The notes beneath the pieces are model-generated. The model was given only the letters and a program-made list of their open reading frames with translations. It had not been told where the DNA came from and ran no database searches. Positions 9,858 through 21,434 of a DNA stretch of 64,000 nucleotides are shown piece after piece. The stretch spans positions 169,032,028 through 169,096,027 of the forward strand of contig BTPG01000002.1 of assembly GCA_036245525.1 (NCBI GenBank), read 5' to 3'. The first letter of the stretch is position 1; the number at the start of each line of letters is the position of its first letter. A program made the translations under genes and the position numbers. Origin of the DNA: Semisulcospira habei. Taxonomy: Eukaryota > Mollusca > Gastropoda > Semisulcospiridae.

Positions 9858-10045
9858 TGTTGGTCCTAGTCATGACACTTGGTCTGAAAGTAAAGACAGT
9901 TCAGTTTATGGACAAAAACCAAGTTTTCACTGGTTCCATACATGGATGATGGTTTGGTTGCCACACCTTTCTCAGTCCCATGGATGAGGGAAATGCGTAG
10001 TGCATAAAATACACACTGGACATGACTGGAACTTGGAGTGTTTCT

Positions 10046-10254
10046 TTAACCCCCATTACTGACAAGAAAATGTGATCCAACTGCAAGAGGCATGTATCCT
10101 CATGAGCCCCAGCGACTGCGGGGCTCATGAGGATCTGTGCCTGTTGTTGAGACTAATTTGTATCCATGTTCCTTGGACATTTTTGGGTTTTGATCGTTAA
10201 ATAAACAAAGATTTCAGAAACAAAATATGCATCCAGTGGCATGGAAGCAGTTAA
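10046..10254. repeat. Palindromic repeat, family C copy 3 (full length)
   Basis: 209 bp from TTAACCCCCATTACTG to GAAGCAGTTAA. The central hairpin is ATCCTCATGAGCCCC/GGGGCTCATGAGGAT at about 10098-10133. The right part carries TATCCATGTTCCTTGG and ATTTCAGAAACAAAAT, shared with other full copies. Confidence 0.75.
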
Positions 10255-10589
10255 AATGTCTGTCATCAGTTTCGAACATAAAAAATCTAGCAGGGAAGTT
10301 GAATGCAGACTTTTCTTGCTTGTTTAAACAGGAATCACTCTGAGCTAAAACAGCACAGAAATTTGTTAACAATTGCACATATACTGTGCCTGAGGGTGTT
10401 GGAAATTGAATGGTAACGGTATCCTGATCTCTTTGATACATCACTGTAAAGTGTTGAGAGCAGAGTTGGTGTGTACAGATTGTATCCATTTCACAGCAGT
10501 CTTGTCGGTGACTGTAGGTTGATGTATTTGTGCTATTTCGCCCCACCAGCAACCACATGCTGTATCTATGTTTGAAATGAAGCGTAAAT

Positions 10590-10657
10590 GTGTGCTGGTC
10601 TGTGATTTTGGATGATCATTGTTACGGCAGGAAGGTCCAAAATCGCATACCCACACA
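10590..10657. repeat. Palindromic repeat, family H copy 1
   Basis: TGTGCTGGTCTGTGATTTTGGA pairs loosely with GTCCAAAATCGCATACCCACACA. No TTAA ends are seen. Confidence 0.55.
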
Positions 10658-10850
10658 CTGATAGACTAGTAGCAATGAGCGGTAGAGCTAACTAGCATAA
10701 TGTACAGTTTTGTTTTAACAAAATCTTTTGCAGTTTTATAGCCTGGTTTTCATTGGTTAAAGTCTGTGTGGCTGAGCCTTGGTGTATAAAGCTGTTTTTA
10801 TTACTGCTTTAAGAGTGAGCATTTTGTGGAGAGAATGACTCCATGACAAT

Positions 10851-10912
10851 GTGTACTGTTCTGTGATTTTGAACCTTGCCACAAGGCCCAGAGTCGTAGA
10901 TCTGTACAAAAT
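10851..10912. repeat. Family H repeat copy 2 (partial)
   Basis: TGTTCTGTGATTTTGAACCTT is followed by CACAAGGCCCAGAGTC. Only the left half is well preserved. Confidence 0.4.
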
Positions 10913-11322
10913 TATTTACATTACAGTGTATAGTTGTTGGTTGAAACCCTGATGGCTTTCGTTTGAGCAGTAGAAACCTCAGCCCTGCCAGTAAGACGGA
11001 AAGATTATCATGACCCTGCGTCAGCAAGGATTCATGAAAACCTCTGCCTGTAGCATGGTTTGTTTGCAAAAGGGAGCCTATCCCACACACTTATGTCTTC
11101 TGTTTAATGCTTAATAAACCTAGGTTGTTTCCCTTTCACACGCTTTGTGGGGAAACCCTGCTTGGTTTTATTTGCTGTAGCCCTCATAAGCTTGATTTTA
11201 TTCCTGTGCCCACAACCAAATAAACTTTGGTGCAAAAACAAAATGCCTTTGATGAAGCCCTGTGATTCTGAAATACTGGCGATTATTGCATGGACTTACT
11301 GAATGATTCGATATTGCTAATG

Positions 11323-11372
11323 TAATTATCCCCAGTGTGCATGTACCAGTGGCTGCAAGCACATGGGGCTTG
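11323..11372. repeat. Family I repeat copy 2 (partial)
   Basis: CCCCAGTGTGCATGTACC and GTGGCTGCAAGCACATGGGG form imperfect arms. Confidence 0.45.
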
Positions 11373-11464
11373 ATTAACATCTTCTGTGCAGAATAAATCT
11401 CTTTCATTAAAAATTGATGAAGTATTTTTGTTATGTGAATAAGTATATTTTCCTTCACTTGATT

Positions 11465-11647
11465 TTAACCCATTTAACCCCACGACCGCATTTCCCAATG
11501 TTGGAGGTGTCACCTAATGACTAGGTACCAGTTGCAAGAGATGGATTGACCGTTATCATTCAAGCACCAAGCTCATCTGGCACTACTCTTGAATTATCAA
11601 GGTTGATCCATATCTTGCTGAAGTGCGTTAGGGTGAAATGGGTTTAA
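11465..11647. repeat. Palindromic repeat, family B copy 1
   Basis: It runs from TTAACCCATTTAACCCCACG to GGTGAAATGGGTTTAA. The central hairpin has lost most of its left arm (ATCATTCAAGCACCAAGC), while the right arm CTGGCACTACTCTTGAATTAT is retained. Confidence 0.75.
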
Positions 11648-11693
11648 CATTTACTAATCTAGCACAGGGGTAAACAGGAACAGTGATAATAAT

Positions 11694-11752
11694 GTGTGCT
11701 GGTCTGTGGTTTTGGAGCTAATGTCTCCAGGCCATAAGGTAAAAATTCACAG
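11694..11752. repeat. Family H repeat copy 3
   Basis: TGTGCTGGTCTGTGGTTTTGGA is followed by CCAGGCCATAAGG and AATTCACAGCTCAG, an imperfect palindrome. Confidence 0.5.
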
Positions 11753-12089
11753 CTCAGTGTAACATTGTCAGCTTTGTAAATTAATGTTAGGTCGCGCAGT
11801 ATATGACTAATAATTTATTAGCACATGGTCTAGTTGTTGCTGATTTTGTGACCTCCGTTTTGATGGATTTGGAAGACTTCTGTTTATGATTCTTTTTGCC
11901 AGCTTGCCATGACATTTCTTAAACCACACTGTCTGCTGTTGATTCAATGAAATATTTGTTCTTTTGGATTTTGGAAGTGGTCACTTTAAGGTACAAAACT
12001 TCTACAATAACTGCTAACAGGAGGGGAAAAGTTAACAAAATTATGATCAAGACGTAGAATCTTTTCACAGTAAAGTCACAGTAAACTTG

Positions 12090-12893
12090 AATTTTTGGCT
12101 CAGGTGCGAAGCAAAAGTGAGCATGTTCTGGGCCAGTGGTGGTCTTTTGTCCGTGGTAAACGTTAACTTTGGCATTTTCTCGGAGACTATTCAAGCTACA
12201 GTCTTCAAACTTGGCCCAAGGATACTTTGTGGCAAGACCTTTCTAAACATACCTATTTCAGTGACCTCTCACTAAGGTCAAGGTCACAGGGGTTCAGGAA
12301 ATATATCAAAAATAGCTATTTTTGGACATAATTTATTTTTTCTCAAATACTATTCACAACTTCAAACCCAAACTTGGTACAGAGATACCTAATGGTAAGA
12401 CCTTTATACACACACTAATTTGGTTGATCCCTTAGAAAGGTCACGGGGTCACAAGAGCTTAGGAAATTGGTCCAAAATAGCCATATTTTTACAAAAGATG
12501 TGTTTTTCTCAAATACTATTCATAACTTCAAACCCAAACTTGCTACAGCGATACCTGATGGTAAGACCTATCTAAGCATACTAATTTGGATGACCCCTCG
12601 GAAAAGGTCAAGGGTCACCAGGTCGACAAATGTGTATAAAATGCTAATAATTGTAGTTATTATCAACATTTTTGCAAACTTTTCAATCAAATTTGGTACA
12701 GAGTTAGCTGATTATAAGACCTTCCTATGTATCCTAATTTAGTCGACTCATCGCAAAGGTCAAGGGTCATGGGGGGTTTCACAGATGTGTGAAAACTGAT
12801 TAAATTTTGAGAAAACATGGATTTTGTTAGTGCAGAAGCTGTCCCTTTACTTATTGTCAGACGTGTGGATCGGTCATACATGTGAGCCATAAG
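12090..12893 (+). mobile_element. Short-TIR non-autonomous element with internal tandem repeats, copy 1
   Basis: The left end TTTGGCTCAGGTGCGAAGC and right end CATACATGTGAGCCATAAGGG are short imperfect inverted repeats. The interior is three or four tandem units of about 120-160 bp, each with CAAATACTATTCA, AACTTCAAACCCAAACTT, GATACCTGATGGTAAGACC and AAGGTCAAGGGTCA. It has no coding capacity. A second, larger copy lies at 62062-63130. The transposon superfamily is not known to me. Confidence 0.7.
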
Positions 12894-13086
12894 GGCTTTG
12901 CCTTTCTTGTTTCATTTTTTGTTGTTTGTTTACTTTGTGGAACACTGGTCATTGTAGTTGATAGCAGTGCTTTCTCTGTATCCAGATTAACTCAGTACAT
13001 GTCATTTTTATTTATTCATCGGTTCATATTTAGCCGCCAAGTGATTTCACAGTCAGTCAGTGTTGAAATAAATGATGTTGAATGAA

Positions 13087-13178
13087 TTAACCCTTTGGCA
13101 GTTGATAGTGGTTTTTGTTATGGTGATTCGTGAAGGAATCATCGTGACAAAATCCACGACCAACAGCCAAAGGGTTAA
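13087..13178. repeat. Palindromic repeat, family A copy 4
   Basis: A complete copy of 92 bp, TTAACCCTTTGGCAGTTG to CAACAGCCAAAGGGTTAA. The centre is GTGATTCGTGAAGGAATCATC. Both TTAA ends are intact. Confidence 0.85.
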
Positions 13179-13458
13179 TGTAAGAATATTGAGCCCGGCA
13201 ATCTCGTTCATGCATATATGTATGCGTTTTTCTCTGTGCCAATATTCATGGATTATATCACAATATCATGGTTGTTGTCACTGTCTTTCGATAATGTATA
13301 TGGGGTGTCTTTGTGCTTTATTTTATTCAAACTTGAGATTGTACAGACACAAGTCAACGGCCACTTATGAAATTCGTATGACACCATTATTTCTGCTGAA
13401 ACTTTGGGAAAAGTATGTATAAGACATGAATTTGTAACAGAAGATATAGAAATTTGGC

Positions 13459-13530
13459 ACTGATGCTGATCTGTGATTTTCAGACCTTACAGTCCTAGGT
13501 CACAAGGCCCACAATTACACATCAGCACTT
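13459..13530. repeat. Palindromic repeat, family H copy 4
   Basis: GATGCTGATCTGTGATTTTC and CCCACAATTACACATCAGCAC form arms around GACCTTACAGTCCTAGGTCACAAGG-type sequence. Confidence 0.55.
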
Positions 13531-13586
13531 ACCGAAATACAAGGGGAAATGAAAGGGGGGAAATAATTGAAGTACTGTGCATGGGC

Positions 13587-13672
13587 AGGACAAGGCTTTC
13601 AGTAGCGTTTTTTGTTGCGATGATTCTTTCAGGAATCATCGCGACAAAAAGCGCCTCTGACAGCCAAAGGGT
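13587..13672. repeat. Palindromic repeat, family A copy 5 (ends lost)
   Basis: The strong inner hairpin TTTTTGTTGCGATGATTC / GGAATCATCGCGACAAAAA is kept. The outer arms have drifted (AAGGCTTTCAGTAGCG against CAGCCAAAGGGTGAG) and no TTAA remains. Confidence 0.75.
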
Positions 13673-13762
13673 GAGGGAATGCAGCAACTGTTTGTATGCT
13701 GGTATTTTATATATTGTTTGCTTTTGTAGGTTGTACCGTGTATGACCAAAGCTTTTGAAATG

Positions 13763-13828
13763 TAACCCCCCTGATGCACGTGTCCGCAGGTACTGACTAC
13801 TGGTGGCTGCATGCACAAGGGGGGGGTC
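13763..13828. repeat. Palindromic repeat, family I copy 3
   Basis: TAACCCCCCTGATGCACGTG and GTGGCTGCATGCACAAGGGG flank GCAGGTACTGACTACTG. Confidence 0.55.
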
Positions 13829-14844
13829 ATCTCCCCTTACCTCTGCTGTCCAGCTATGATGATATTTGTGTTGCTTTTTTCCATTTCTGCTCTTTTGCTC
13901 TAAAGAAAAAAAAAAAGAAATAGGGGTCAGATACGTTGTTTGATAACATAATATGTATGAAGTGAATTGATAAGATAAAGGATAAATTGTTGGCATTTTA
14001 TAAAACAGAAATATGAAGTGTAATGATTAATGCAGAGTGTTTTTCTCAGACAACAGAAATGGCTTGTCTTGTAACACGAGCAAAACGGCAGAAGCCTCCC
14101 TCGTCAGTTCAATATACAGTTTTAGGTCGAACGCCATGGGGAGGGAGAGGGTTGTGGTAAGTGAGGTGGGTGAGGATCACGCTCTCTGTCTGTCATCAGC
14201 GCCAGCGCTGCCCCGTGTTTGTTTTGTTTAGCCATTACTCGCTACAATTCCCCTTCCAGTTCAGTCCTGCTCCCTTGTCCTCGCTTTATATTGGCTGGTA
14301 ACAGTGTCTAATAGCTAAGTCAGACCAGTACAACTGCAGTTGACATAGATCACTTTGAACTCACATATATTGAATCGGCTCATGGGAATCTGTGCATTTT
14401 GCAGATTCATTTTACATCCTTATTAGATCCCTCGGATGAGTAAGCCACTGCGGACTTGTTTGCGTATCCAGAGCCTTCCATCCACAAGAAGCATAGATTT
14501 TCATGAGCCCATGCATGTTGTAAAGGCTGCTGTGAATCAAAGTGCTCTTTTTGACCTTTTACATAGATCGGCCTCGTTTGCATCCTAAAGTTGAGGGTGT
14601 TATTATTGGTTAAAGCGCAGAGTGGACTAGAAGATGTAGAGTTGCACATTCTATAATTATGAAACTGATATGAACAGTGTGGACATATAAAAGCGTATTG
14701 CTGATACGTATGAAGCGTACATATTTAGTCCACGATATCTGAAAATGTCTCGAAATATTGTTTCGAAATTAAGTTTTAAAACTTGGTGTCACATTGTGTT
14801 CTGTCATGGAATATATCGGTTCCGTTAGCCTGGTTTTTAAAAAA
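13829..14844. other. Unassigned sequence with old repeat fragments
   Basis: 14121-14180 resembles the reverse complement of 16350-16440 (GGGGAGGGAGAGGGTTGTGG against GGGAGGGAGAGGGTTAGGG). Family C-like fragments lie near 14372-14405 and 14490-14515. No gene was seen. Confidence 0.35.
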
Positions 14845-16135
14845 ATATAATAATAATAATCTAAATCAGTAATATATAACTCTTCTATTATAGCGCAATA
14901 TCCCCACACAGAAGGCTCAGAGCGCTTTACATCTAGATAATCTAACTGACTGAAATTAACTAACTAAAGTACAGACAACGTACAAAAACACAACCATTCA
15001 TAGGTCCAAATGCACACTAATAAACATAACATTTCAAGAGCCTGATCAGATATGTACACGTTGATGGGGAAAAAGTAGGGTTTATCAATCAATCCCTTTC
15101 AAAGGCCTAGTTGGAAAAAAAAAATGTTTTTAATCTAGCCCTGAAAATGGCCAAAGATGGTGCATGGGGAAGACCATTCCACACTTTGGGAGCGTGGAAA
15201 GAAAAGGACCGCTGCCCAAAGGTTTTTAAGGACACTCGGGGGTGGGGGGGTAGTCAATATTCTGTCGTCAGTGCTGGAGCGCAATACTCTGCCTGGTGTA
15301 TAGACAGGAAGACAGGTATGCCGGGAATGTTTTATCAAAGGCCTGAAAAACAAGGGAAGCAATTTTGTATTCAATTCTGAACTTCACAGGAAGCCAGTGT
15401 AACTGCCGCTTTAAGCAAGAGAGTGATGTCACGCTTTGATTTTTTTTCAGTAAAAGTCTTGCTGCTTGGTTTTAAATCTTCTTGAGCCTGTAGAGCAGAT
15501 CGTTCGATATACCTGACATTACAGAGTTACAGTAGTCGAGCCTTGACAAAATCTGTGAACAAGCGATTTGCTTACAGGCATCGTCAATACGGTGCTGTCT
15601 AACAGAGCTAAGCCTCCTGAGCTCAAGATAGCAGCAGCGGGACAGGCGAGACACATGATCGTTCATGGACAGCGCATTATCAATGTAAACACCTAGGTTT
15701 TTCACACCATTTTTTGAGAGGGATGTCCATGTCCACAAACGACCAAGGACTCATGGGAGACACTCCCCCTGGAGCGAGTGCCTACCACAATGGCATCTGT
15801 TTTTCCTTCATTGAGCTTTAGCTTGTTGTCTGTCATCCAGTCGTTAACAGCTTCTATACAGTGTTCCATGTCATGCAGAAGAGACGGGGATGTTTGAGAG
15901 GAGCATCTTTCTCAGTTCACCTGTGTGTCATCGGCATATTTGTGATGTTCACATCCTTTACTGGCGATCACCTCAGACACTGTGACAGGCTGGGTGTACA
16001 AGGAAACAAGACCGGTCCAAGAACTGAGCCCTGGGGCACGACATATCTCAGGAGGAGGGGAGCGGAAGTAGAATTTTGTATTATGACACCTTGGAACCTG
16101 TCAGACACTGAAATGTGAGGAGAACCAGTCAAGGA
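14845..16135 (-). mobile_element. L2/CR1-like LINE, 5'-truncated
   Basis: Read on the minus strand it gives RT and C-terminal motifs in order: a YADDTQ box (about 15920), DWMTDNKLKLNEGKTDA (about 15790-15845), VKNLGVYIDNALSMNDH (about 15640-15700), SQILSRLDYCNSVMSG (about 15520), and QLHWLPVKFRIEYKIA (about 15370). The 3' UTR follows, ending in an (ATT)n tail at about 14845. Frameshifts and stops break the frame, so it is dead. Motif order matches the intact LINE at 39505, but sequence divergence is high, so this is an older, different lineage. Confidence 0.82.
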
Positions 16136-17469
16136 CCCGCTATATTATTAGTTCAGATGTCTCGGCTATTATGCATCACTACCTCCTTTTCGTTATCTCA
16201 GTTATGACGATAGAGGAAGACTGAGCTGGCTCTCAGGGGTGGACAATGCCGGCGCTGGAAAACCCGTTGACCGCTGGCTGGTGCTAAAGAGGGAAAAGGA
16301 AGGATCCTGAAATACGATGCCGTCATCAGACGTTGGTCATGCCAAAAATTAGTTTAGATAGCTTGACCCTCACCCACAACCTTACCCTAACCCTCTCCCT
16401 CCCTTGGCGTTGGAGCTACGATTGTGTACAGTGTGTGAAATATCCGACACCAGATACTAAACAACATGATATGTTGCATGTTATTGCCAACGTAGTGACT
16501 CAGTCGTGACGTTAAATCGAATCACCATATCAATATTATGTTTTAAAATACAAATTGTAGAGAACAACGGGCTGTTCTGCAGAACATGACGTGAAAATAC
16601 GCTGTTGTGAACGGAACAACTTGGTAAAAAAAAACAAACAAACAAAAAACAACAAAAAAAAACATGAAATACGCTAGAAAAACTATATAACTGATTTCGT
16701 ATCATGGAATTTGTGTCGAACAACAAAACATTTTTCTAAAAAGATCTTGGTTGAAATAAGAAATCACCGAGAAAACGTTTTGACTGGCAAATTAAACAAG
16801 ATGGGATGAACCATAACCCACAAAGTCCCTTCTGCATAAGAGCTGTCCTCGCTGTCAATGGTCTCAACCTTTTGTCTTTGACCTGATTCTGATGTTGAAT
16901 TATCTCCTATTGAAAAAGTCCTTCAGATATGCCAATGCGTCGGTGAGTTCTGTAAGGGGTGCAGGACATGCGCGTCATTGATTTGTCAAACGTCATTTGT
17001 CATGACGTAAGTTTTAGTTTTTTACTTATAATTTTATATTTTACGTGATCTGAGCTTCATAAGCTTGAGAAAACTAGAACTTCACGGTACAATTTCAGTC
17101 TTGCTATAATTTGTGTGAAAGCAGGTTGACTTTACCTACAAACATGATATACTAAGTACGCGGGTCACCTGCATGCTCTTCTGAAAGCCTGGGGGACTTG
17201 GGTGGGGTTAGGTATTTTTTTGTTCCCAGGGTCACCCTGGTCAGCCCCACAGGGTGGGTTTTTCTCTCTATTCTGGGGCATGTGTTTCTGTCTACCCTTT
17301 GTCCACTCACCTGTATTTGCCTTTTTAAAACTCTCCCTACTGTCTGCACTGCCTGTAGCTCTTGATATTGGATGTGTGTTGCTAAATGGTCTTAGCTTTA
17401 TTTAGGCCCCATGTGTTAGGTTTATTTAATGTATTTGACCGGCTGACGACATACATTCAATGTTCTGTT
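16136..17469. other. Unassigned intergenic sequence
   Basis: No supported gene. 16350-16440 is a copy of the small repeat near 14121, in opposite orientation. A CCCTAACCCT-like stretch at 16380-16400 is too short to be telomeric. Confidence 0.3.
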
Positions 17470-17560
17470 TATTTTTTTTTTTTTTTTTCACAAGCAGTGC
17501 AGGCACGTCCTGAGAAAGCCTTGTTGCTGTCGGGACGTTAAGCAATGTACAATCAATCTT
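17470..17560 (-). mobile_element. Poly-A-tailed SINE-like fragment
   Basis: On the minus strand a conserved core (complement of 17504-17560) is followed by GCCTGCACTGCTTGTG and a run of about 20 A. The 57-bp core is identical to 31239-31295, where it is an insertion. The poly-A end and dispersed copies suggest a retroposon. No RNA polymerase III box was seen in this piece. Confidence 0.5.
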
Positions 17561-17735
17561 CTGAAAGCGCGTCAATGTGTGTGTTAGTGCGTGCACGCGC
17601 GCGCTCCAAACATCTCCAAGAGAGAATGACATCATAATTATTTAGAGTATTATGTCAGTGTCTGCATGGTGACGGAGTTGCCTCTTTTACATCACCGCCT
17701 CTGTCTGACTTTTTGTAGAAGTCAATGTTTTTTAC

Positions 17736-18303
17736 TGTTTTAATTTTTTTCTGAAAAGAATTAATTTTTACTGAAGAAGTTGAAAGGATACAAAGCTGGC
17801 TAACGAACTCATGAAATATCCTTTTCCAAACTAGCTATATGCAAAAGGTCAAGTAGATATGACAAAACTTATGGACTCTAATCTGGGTCAACCGACTTCC
17901 TATAAACGGTAGTTTATGTCTTCAATGAGACATTCAATTACAATATGCTCGGAGGCTGTCTTAGCCACCCACTTAAGAAAATATTTCGCCAAGTTTCAAG
18001 CTTGTGTGTTCAGAAATATTGGAGATTCTCTTGTTTATATACACACACACACACATACGCACATGCATACACATACGCACATGCATACATGCGCTCACAT
18101 ACACACACATACGCACATACATACATAAATACGCACATACGGCGCTTCGCGCCAAATGTACGTTCAGCAGCGAGGTTAACGTAACTTGACGTAATTTTTA
18201 TCTTGTCTCTTCAGTTGTTAGAGGTTTAGCCTTTGACATCATGGACTTGTTATTAAATTCGCCCCACCTCGACCCGTCCTAAAAAGTCCCTTCTATAAAT
18301 AGT
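17736..18303 (+). repeat. Dispersed repeat N, copy 1
   Basis: Homologous in reverse complement to 24570-25095. Shared landmarks include GAAGTTGAAAGGATACAAAGC, TTCAATGAGACATTCAATTAC, GGCGCTTCGCGCCAAATGTACG and GTTAGAGGTTTAGCC. The palindrome GGCGCTTCGCGCC is present in both. It has no coding capacity and its class is unknown. Confidence 0.75.
18044..18128. repeat. (AC)n/(ATAC)n microsatellite
   Basis: Alternating CACACA and ACATACGC units inside repeat N copy 1. The copy at 24570-25095 has only a short tract here, so the expansion occurred after the copies separated. Confidence 0.8.
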
Positions 18304-18344
18304 CCAAAAGGTATCCCGGTCTATGATCTACCGTGCAACCCCAA

Positions 18345-19140
18345 GCCATGTTCCCCTAAAATCCTTGGGCACACACCAGAAATTAAAAAAAAAAATAGCC
18401 GATGACGCAAGGGAACCCCCATTCACGCTCTTCGCGGATGATAAAATGAGGTTGAGAAACATCTTCCTCTAAATTAATCACTGAGAATTCATTCCAGAAG
18501 CCCAAGCGTCCTCTGCACAAAAAAAAAAAAAAAAAAAAAAAAAACAGAATGAAGAAATATTGAATCTTTGGCTCACAGTAAAGTATTTATGCACCCAACT
18601 TACTTCACCCCTACACTCCTTCCCGCTCCCTCCGCTCCGCCTCCGACCCTCTCGGCCTTCTCATCCCCCGCACCTAACTCGGCAAGTCGGCCCCCGCTCC
18701 TTCTCAGTATACGGTCCATCCACCTGGAACACTCTCCCACTCTCTCTCCGTCAGAAACACTCTCTCTCCTCCTTCCAGTCCGCCCTCAAAACTCCTCTTT
18801 CAACAGTTCTAGCACTATATCGCCACACTCCCCACCCCAAGCTGACCGTCGTAATGCATTTTCACTATTTGTGGTAGGTGAGTCATTGTCTAAAGCGTGT
18901 GCGAGTTGTGAGTGCGCGCTTAGAGTTATAATTATTATAAGATAAGCGCATTATAAATACCGTAATTATTATTGCCCACTAAACGACCATTTCTGCGAAA
19001 TCGCAAAAAAAGACAAAAATATTTAAACAGAGGAGTATGACGTAAGCAATTTATGATCATTTTGCGTACTGGTAAAATGGGGGTAGGGCAGCAGATTCAG
19101 CCACTGTGGCCCCTAAACGCATCACAGCATCATAAAATCA
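18345..19140 (+). repeat. Old repeat block O, copy 1, split by a LINE insertion
   Basis: 18345-18597 and 18969 onward match, in reverse complement, 19780-20140 (CCATGTTCCCCTAAAATCCT, GCGGATG.TAAAATGAGGTTGAGAAAC, CATTTC.GTGAAATCGCA). A truncated LINE at 18598-18968 interrupts the block. It has no coding capacity. Confidence 0.6.
18598..18968 (+). mobile_element. 5'-truncated copy of the 39.5-kb LINE family
   Basis: The last part of ORF2 and the 3' UTR only. It matches 42295-42680 closely (AACTTACTTCACCCCTACACTCC, CTCAGTATACGGTCCA, TAGAGTTATAATTATTATAAGATAAGCGC) and ends in the same ATT-rich tail. Small deletions break the frame. It is inserted into repeat block O. Confidence 0.88.
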
Positions 19141-19186
19141 GGTTGGGAGTAACTGTGGTATTCTATCCTAACCAATAAAACCTATT

Positions 19187-19454
19187 GGTCCTCGCTTGCT
19201 GTGGACCGTGACACCTGGCGCTCCACCATTTACAAGGCAGCTGTCTCCTTTGAGGACTCTCGCAGAGCTAGCCTTAAGGACAAGCGGCTCAGGAGAAAAA
19301 ACAGAGATGCCGCAACTCAGAACCCTGGCCATACCTTCCCCTGCAGCCACTGCGGTCGAACCTGCCTGTCCCGGATTGGCCTCCGCAGCCACGAACAAGC
19401 CTGCAGACGTGGGCAACTTCTATAAAATCTTCGTTCGCGAAGTCAAGCCAAGAG
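19187..19454 (+). mobile_element. 5'-truncated RTE-like LINE with 13-bp target duplication
   Basis: 268 bp nearly identical to 37708-37975, encoding the C-terminal part with a zinc-finger-like CSHCGRTCLSRIGLRSHEQAC. Flanking direct repeats AATAAAACCTATT (19174-19186 and 19455-19467) are the target duplication. I count only a handful of differences, so the insertion is recent relative to its neighbours. Confidence 0.92.
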
Positions 19455-19779
19455 AATAAAACCTATTTTAAAAAAAGACATCAGTTGTATACAAAATTTC
19501 TGAGGACAGCGGAAACAACGTATGTTTCCCAATTTGGCAATTTTAAATGGAAAAAAAAAAACTATCATTCACCAGGAATGTACCGTAAAGGATGCCGACT
19601 TTCCTTATTTTCTTGCACTTTATGCACACATTATTGAAACTTAATAGGTAAAGAGAGGTCAAAATGAAATGGAATAACTGTAGTAATTTTTTTCAAATTT
19701 AAATTTGTGTATTTTTACAACTTCGGGGTAGGGATACAAAATCAACCACTGTGCCACTCGCAGTGATCACACCATCACC

Positions 19780-20140
19780 TAGTCATATTTACAATAATTG
19801 TGACATCCTGTTTTAATGATGTAAACCTAAAAATGGACTGCCAGTGACGCATAATTTTTTTTTTTGTTGCGATTTCACGGAAATGGCCCTTTACTGGGTG
19901 CACAAATACCTTCACTGTGAGCCAGAGATTCAATATTTTTTCATCCTTTTTTGTGCAGAGGACGCAGAAGGCGTGCCTTAACATAATATTGCCTGATTTG
20001 GGCTTCCGGAATAAATTTGATTTATTTAGAGAAAAATGTTTCTCAACCTCATTTTAACATCCGCGAAGAGCGTGAGTTGCGCCATCGGCTGTATCTCTGG
20101 TGTATTCCTAAGGATTTTAGGGGAACATGGCTTAAACATA
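19780..20140 (-). repeat. Old repeat block O, copy 2
   Basis: The inverted counterpart of 18345-19140. It lacks the LINE insertion and so shows the empty site (GTGCACCCAGTAAAGGGCC on the minus strand). Confidence 0.6.
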
Positions 20141-21010
20141 TCGGAACATACTAAGGTACACTTTGAAACCCATCTTATTGAGCAGTACTGGTGGGGGGTA
20201 GGGGGGTGGGGATGGTGCACTTGAGCCAGGACTGCCTTACGGAGTAAAATAAAAGGGACTTAAAAAATCAAAGCCTCGGGGCTGAACGGCTTCCCCGTCG
20301 GATAATGCTGACATCTTCGCGGAGTTCGTTGACGACGGCCGCAAATTTGGAGGCCATCAGACTTGTGAAGCGATATCAAATATCGGAATACGACACACAA
20401 TATCACCAAAAAAAAAAAAAAAATTCGCAGCTGATTTTTTTTAATTGTATCTCCAGCAACTGCAGAAATGAAATGTGCACCGCATACGTTTCAGAATTAT
20501 ATACTGACGTCCACACAGTTTTATGTATTGGGCAACTGTGCACCAAATCGTCCTCATGTAATCTTACGCTTTCTGGAAATATCCCCCTTAGCGGTAGGAT
20601 GAACACAGGGTTGATCTCTGCAAAAAGCTGTATGATCTTCAACAGCCTTTTGCACATGAGAATTTATGCCTCTTGTAGACCGAGGGTCCTGGATATGTGA
20701 ATACGACCGCAAGAATTCACTCGTTTAGGGGAGCTAATGTGGATGTAAATAGGGCCGCAAAACGCACAGATTCTCGTGAGCTGACACAGCCTGTGAGTAA
20801 GGTGCATGGGGATCTATGTCGAGTGTAGTTGAAATAATGATCTGACAAGGGAACATTGTTGCTAGTGACGTGAACATAAACACGAGCGCTACATCGGCTT
20901 GATGAGGTTTCGACCTCGCCCCGGGGTCAGGGTGTATTGAGGTTTCCCTGAAATTTCTGGGACTCCGGCGGCGTTGGACCTACGACTGTATACTTGTCTC
21001 TACTGGACGG
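20141..21010. other. Unassigned sequence with family C fragments
   Basis: Family C-like arms occur at about 20650-20680 and 20765-20825 (CACAGATTCTCGTGAGC, GGGGATCTATG). 20915-20990 is a GC-rich piece also seen in part near 16430. No gene is supported. Confidence 0.35.
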
Positions 21011-21225
21011 GTAACCCCTTCACGGCCAGTAGTCACAGATCATGTTCATAAAATCCTTGTTAATTAAACGCCAGGGAGCCACAGACGTCCAAGGGACATG
21101 GATACAAAGTGATGCGAGCAAGAGGCAGAGATCTTTATGAGCCCCTGCAACTACGGGAGCTCATGAAAATCTGTGTCTCTTGCAGTTGGATTGTGTTCAC
21201 TTTTTCTTGGCAGTGACGGGGTTAA
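21011..21225. repeat. Palindromic repeat, family C copy 4
   Basis: It starts GTAACCCCTTCACGGCCAG and ends GGCAGTGACGGGGTTAA. The hairpin is AGATCTTTATGAGCCCCTG / CGGGAGCTCATGAAAATCT at 21131-21170. The left end has GTAA in place of TTAA. Most of the unique sequence is on the left, so it is inverted relative to copy 3. Confidence 0.75.
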
Positions 21226-21434
21226 TGGCGGTATGATGACTGTTATAATGAAGTAGCTGCTTGACTCTTTTCAACTGGGCTGATGTGCATTAACCTTCCT
21301 GGGCTATAACTGCATTGTGTTCTTCACAGAGCAATTTGTTTTTTTGCATGGGCAGTTCAGCTTTTGATGATTACTTTTATGTTACTCGACCAGGTTCTTT
21401 CTTCAGTAAGAGCTTCTTTCTGTTCTAAATTTGG

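Noticed and set aside
16376..16405. Telomere-like CCCTAACCCT sequence
   Set aside because: Only one or two units and not in an array.
20457..20700. 81-codon Cys-containing frame after an acceptor-like site
   Set aside because: The last third matches a family C repeat arm (ATGAGAATTTATGCCTCTTG), so the frame is probably chance.
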